From: Cryptomeria japonica
Taxonomy: Eukaryota; Streptophyta; Pinopsida; Cupressales; Cupressaceae
Reading direction: 5' to 3'
Length of the DNA stretch: 44,500 nt
Assembly (NCBI RefSeq): GCF_030272615.1
Contig: NC_081407.1
Location: forward strand, 377,209,632 to 377,254,131
The first letter of the stretch is position 1, and every line of letters starts with the position of its first letter. Both the position numbers and the translations under genes were made by a program. This document shows, piece by piece, positions 41,830-44,500 of this stretch. The notes beneath the pieces are model-generated. The model was not told the origin of the DNA, searched no databases, and saw only the letters and a program-made list of their open reading frames with translations.

Positions 41830-42850
41830 CAGAAAACCAGAATCTTAGAGATAATCTTATAAATTGACATACACAAACTAATGGGTCTGAAATCCTGAAA
41901 GTTGCTAGCATTAGGTTTTTCAGGGATAAAAACAAAAAATGTGGCGTTCAACTCTTTGAAAAGAGAACTGGAACCAAATAACTCTCTAGCAACCTCAAAA
42001 ACATCATTACCAACAATTTGCCAATACATTTGGAAAAAATAAACATCGAAAACCATATGAGCTTGGAACTTTGTTCCCTTCAAAGGAGAAAGTGGCTTTA
42101 TTAACCTCTTCAAAACTCAGGATTCTGGTAAGCTCCTTGTTGATCTCCAGGGTGACCTTAAGCAAAACCTCCTAAAGAATATTCTCTAGGGCCTGAAGAT
42201 CTAGAGGACCATCCTCAAAGAGGAGGGAGGAGAATAAATTGATGGCCTCCTTAGACAAATCCTACTTCTTATCCACCCACTAGTTGTTAACCTATAACTT
42301 CTTAATTCTATTGGTAGCTCTGTGTTTCATAGTGGTCATATGAAAAAATTTAGTATTCTTGTCCCGACTTTTAAGCCATACAACTCTGGATCTCTGTTTC
42401 CAATATTCCTCTTCCTTAGAAATAATGTCGTGAAGCTTATTCAATAGTTTAATATCTTTATCCATGATTCTAGGGTTGTATCCCAACCCCTGACTAAGAA
42501 ATTGAATATCATCCAACTCCTTCTTTATGTTTTCCTTTTCTGAAAAATATTCCCGAACACAGATTTATTCCACTATAGAATATTGGATTTAACATTGGAC
42601 AATTTGTTAACAATTCTATATATACCAGTCCCCTGAATAATAATGTCCCACCATTCTGAAATCTTATCCTCAAGTTCCAGATTGATGGTCCACATTTTCT
42701 CAACTCTAAAGGGAAAAGATCTTCTGCCATAAAGGGGCACCATATTCAAGATAATCAGGAAATGGTCCAATCCAATTCTAGAGAGATAGGACAAGGTACA
42801 AGAATTTTTGTAAGCAAATTTGGCAAAATTAGACCTCGATCAAGTTTGAC
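41830..42850 (-). pseudogene. LINE ORF2, linker and RT start, degraded
   Basis: Includes SRIGLDHFLIILNM at about 42780 (the endonuclease SDH motif with Ser changed to Leu), YWKQRSRVVWLKSRDKNTKFF at about 42400, and the RT start IPEKPNASNFQDFRPISLC followed by IYKIISKIL (41829-42113). Stops and frame changes separate the blocks. The 61-bp segment at 42056-42116, missing from copy 1, encodes part of the RT fingers. Confidence 0.82.
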
Positions 42851-42861
42851 CTGAATAAGGT

Positions 42862-43440
42862 CTAAACCACTCCTTCTATTAGACCATGTAAATGAGCACC
42901 AATAAGATCTTGGTCCAATAAAAAAAGAGCATTGATCATATCAAGAAGATCTTGTTTAGTTTCCTTAGAAATTAGAGCACCACCCATTTTCTCTCTGCTA
43001 CAAAGAGGAGTATTAAAATCCCCCTTAAGAATCCATCTATCATTCAAGAAAGAAAGTCTAGCCTGACTCAAGAAACCCCAAAGATTTCTCTTGGCACTTA
43101 TCCCATTGGGGGCATAAATATTAGATAAAATCCATGAATAACCATCCTTGAGACCAGTGAATCTAGTAGCAATATAATTAGCACAAGTAAGAACTACCAT
43201 ACCTCGAAGGATCCTCATGTTCCATAGACTGGCTAAGCCACCTTGGGCTCTATCTGCATCAGAGCAATGAACAACGCAATCTTTAAAAATGGCTAACTTG
43301 ATTCTCTCCACTCTGATAGAGGGCATCTTTGTCTCCTGAATGAGACAAATATCCGGTTTATGATCTCTTACAATATTGGAAAGGAGATCATGTTTGTGGG
43401 GGTGATTAAGCCCCCTAATATTCGATGAGATGATTTTCAT
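42862..43440 (-). pseudogene. LINE ORF2 endonuclease domain, open reading segment
   Basis: 192 uninterrupted codons from MKIISSNIRGLNHPHKHDLL, through ICLIQETKMP, SDADRAQGGLASLWNMRILR, SNIYAPNG and LKGDFNTPLCSREKMGG. It lacks the stop that breaks copy 1. The domain's last motif lies below, in another frame (SDH is LDH), so the endonuclease is incomplete as translated. Confidence 0.85.
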
Positions 43441-43513
43441 TTGATAGGGGAGGGGGATCCAATCCCCATATCCTAAATAGTTCTCTAAACCCCATCTACA
43501 ATAGCGGCTTTAG

Positions 43514-44500
43514 TTAGCCTACCCCTGTGTACACTATTTGGTAGTCTTCCCACCCCTTTAGGTTCATACCCACAATCCATCCCCTTTCATTTTCTGGTTG
43601 TGACACCCAAAGCTCCCAGTGTTGAGACATTGGTAATAGGAGATGGTGGACTCCTTCTTCGATTCCTGGATTTGACTTGAGTAAAAGGATTGGATATCTC
43701 TCAAATATCCATAGGGATATCAATCACCGTCTGCCCATCAAATTTCTCAAGATTATCCTACTCCATATTCCTACTCATATCAATAACCAACTGAATGGGG
43801 GTTTCTACAGTCACCCCATTATCCTTTTGAATAGAATCCTCAATATTAACTTTGGGGTCAACAAGCAAAAGGTTTAGCTGAACATTACTTCGCTGAACAT
43901 TCTTTTTTGGTTTTGGTTTAGCTGAACATTACTTCGCCCAGTGACCCACTTTTTTATAGTGAAAACAAGCAAAAGGAATAGATTCATATTCCACCTTCTG
44001 CACCCATAAGACAATTTTTGAGCTGAGTGTGATATCAAATGGTAAATCAACAGCTTGTTTTACATTGACACACAACCGACCCTAGACCAGCCTCTTTTTC
44101 GCTGCAGTCATCGGATCCACCGATAGAATCTCACCGAAGCAAGCCGCTAGACCTACAAAGATCACCTCATCACAGTACTCCAAAGGGAGTCCAAGAAGAT
44201 AGACTGAAATGGGCACCTCATTGCACTCCCAAGACAGGATTAAAACCAGGTTTCCATTTCTTTAAGGCAAGGGAGGTTTTACCCAACATCCAAGAACCCT
44301 CCACAAGGACAGATCTAAGATTCTCATCACATACAAAGGAGAAGGAGAAAAATTTATTACCCATTGCCACCACATCAAACTGACCTTTCCCTTTCCATTT
44401 TCGGGCAACCCATTCCCTAACCGATTCAATATTAGGGCGGGGGCCAACGAAATTCCCAACTAGAATCGACTCCATATTAGAAATATTTCTCTCCACAATG
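43514..44500 (-). pseudogene. LINE ORF1, copy 2 (partial at right edge)
   Basis: 44218-44496 reads the DUF4283 domain (VGNFVGPRPNIESVREWVAR, VEGSWMLGKTSLALKKW). The knuckle region at 43920-44000 has the same Cys-to-Tyr change and stop as copy 1, so these lesions predate the split of the copies or were present in the active lineage's non-coding derivative. The C-terminal piece is at 43514-43723. A scrambled segment at 43863-43902 replaces about 160 bp of ORF1. Confidence 0.78.

Larger units (their letters stand above)
39780..44500 (-). mobile_element. L1-type LINE, copy 2 (continues past right edge)
   Basis: Minus-strand LINE, closely similar to copy 1 where both are present. Order from the right edge: ORF1 DUF4283, knuckle region, ORF1 C-terminus, endonuclease, linker, reverse transcriptase, zf-RVT and the C-terminal W-x-ERNNRIF motif, with the final stop at about 39802. 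No poly(A) tail is obvious at the 3' end. It is dead in both ORFs. Confidence 0.9.

Noticed and set aside
1-44500. CRISPR array, bacterial operons, riboswitches, Shine-Dalgarno sites
   Set aside because: Sequence is clearly plant nuclear. No regularly spaced short repeats or bacterial gene organisation were seen.

Overview
This is nuclear DNA from a land plant, most likely a large-genome seed plant. A gymnosperm is plausible, but that is inferred from general style and not proven. The evidence is plant-type L1 LINEs (DUF4283 and CCHC ORF1, endonuclease plus reverse transcriptase ORF2), Ty1/copia gag, a CACTA (En/Spm) DNA transposon, many plant PPR-protein fragments, one F-box gene and pieces of a plant-specific DRM DNA methyltransferase gene. 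The window is AT-rich, dense in repeats and poor in genes. The F-box gene at 19139-20662 (minus) is the only cellular gene that looks intact.

Layout. 1-2872: 5' part of a minus-strand LINE. 3443-6562 and 17731-18560: two tandem copies of an unidentified AT-rich repeat family (A1, A2); a third copy (A3) lies at 37623-39340. 6563-17727: an 11.2-kb CACTA transposon inserted in A2, with CACTA/TAGTG ends, a perfect 3-bp AGT target duplication and Spm-like subterminal repeats. It has no recognisable full transposase. Its cargo is fragments of a DRM-type cytosine methyltransferase gene, arranged as a 1.1-kb inverted repeat plus further small inverted and direct copies. It also holds a PPR fragment, a 5S rRNA-derived fragment, LINE scraps and a GC-rich block.

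19139-20662: F-box gene with an in-frame GGIH-type repeat expansion. Its upstream region is duplicated at 25362-25925, next to a remnant of about 24 codons of a second copy. Between the two lies a plus-strand LINE-like tail with 335-bp tandem repeats. 26025-26169: small foldback element. 26690-27350: very old minus-strand LINE ORF2 relic. 29281-36530: PPR pseudogene territory, including two 0.7-kb direct copies. A copia-like element interrupts it, with a 5' LTR, a primer-binding site, gag, a protease-like region and then a long acidic unknown ORF in place of integrase and reverse transcriptase. Nearby are a tRNA-Arg-like sequence and three short consecutive hairpins. 39780-44500: a second, longer copy of the same LINE (minus), running off the right edge, with a damaged RT active site and a 31-bp inverted repeat near its 3' end.

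How the parts relate. This is mainly a record of nested and duplicated transposons and captured gene fragments, not a pathway. The most notable arrangement is the CACTA element carrying its presumed silencer's gene (DRM, the de novo methyltransferase of RNA-directed DNA methylation) as an inverted repeat. If transcribed, it would fold into a long hairpin RNA homologous to that host gene. Coordinates of decayed elements are read by eye and are approximate to a few tens of bases unless exact ends are stated.
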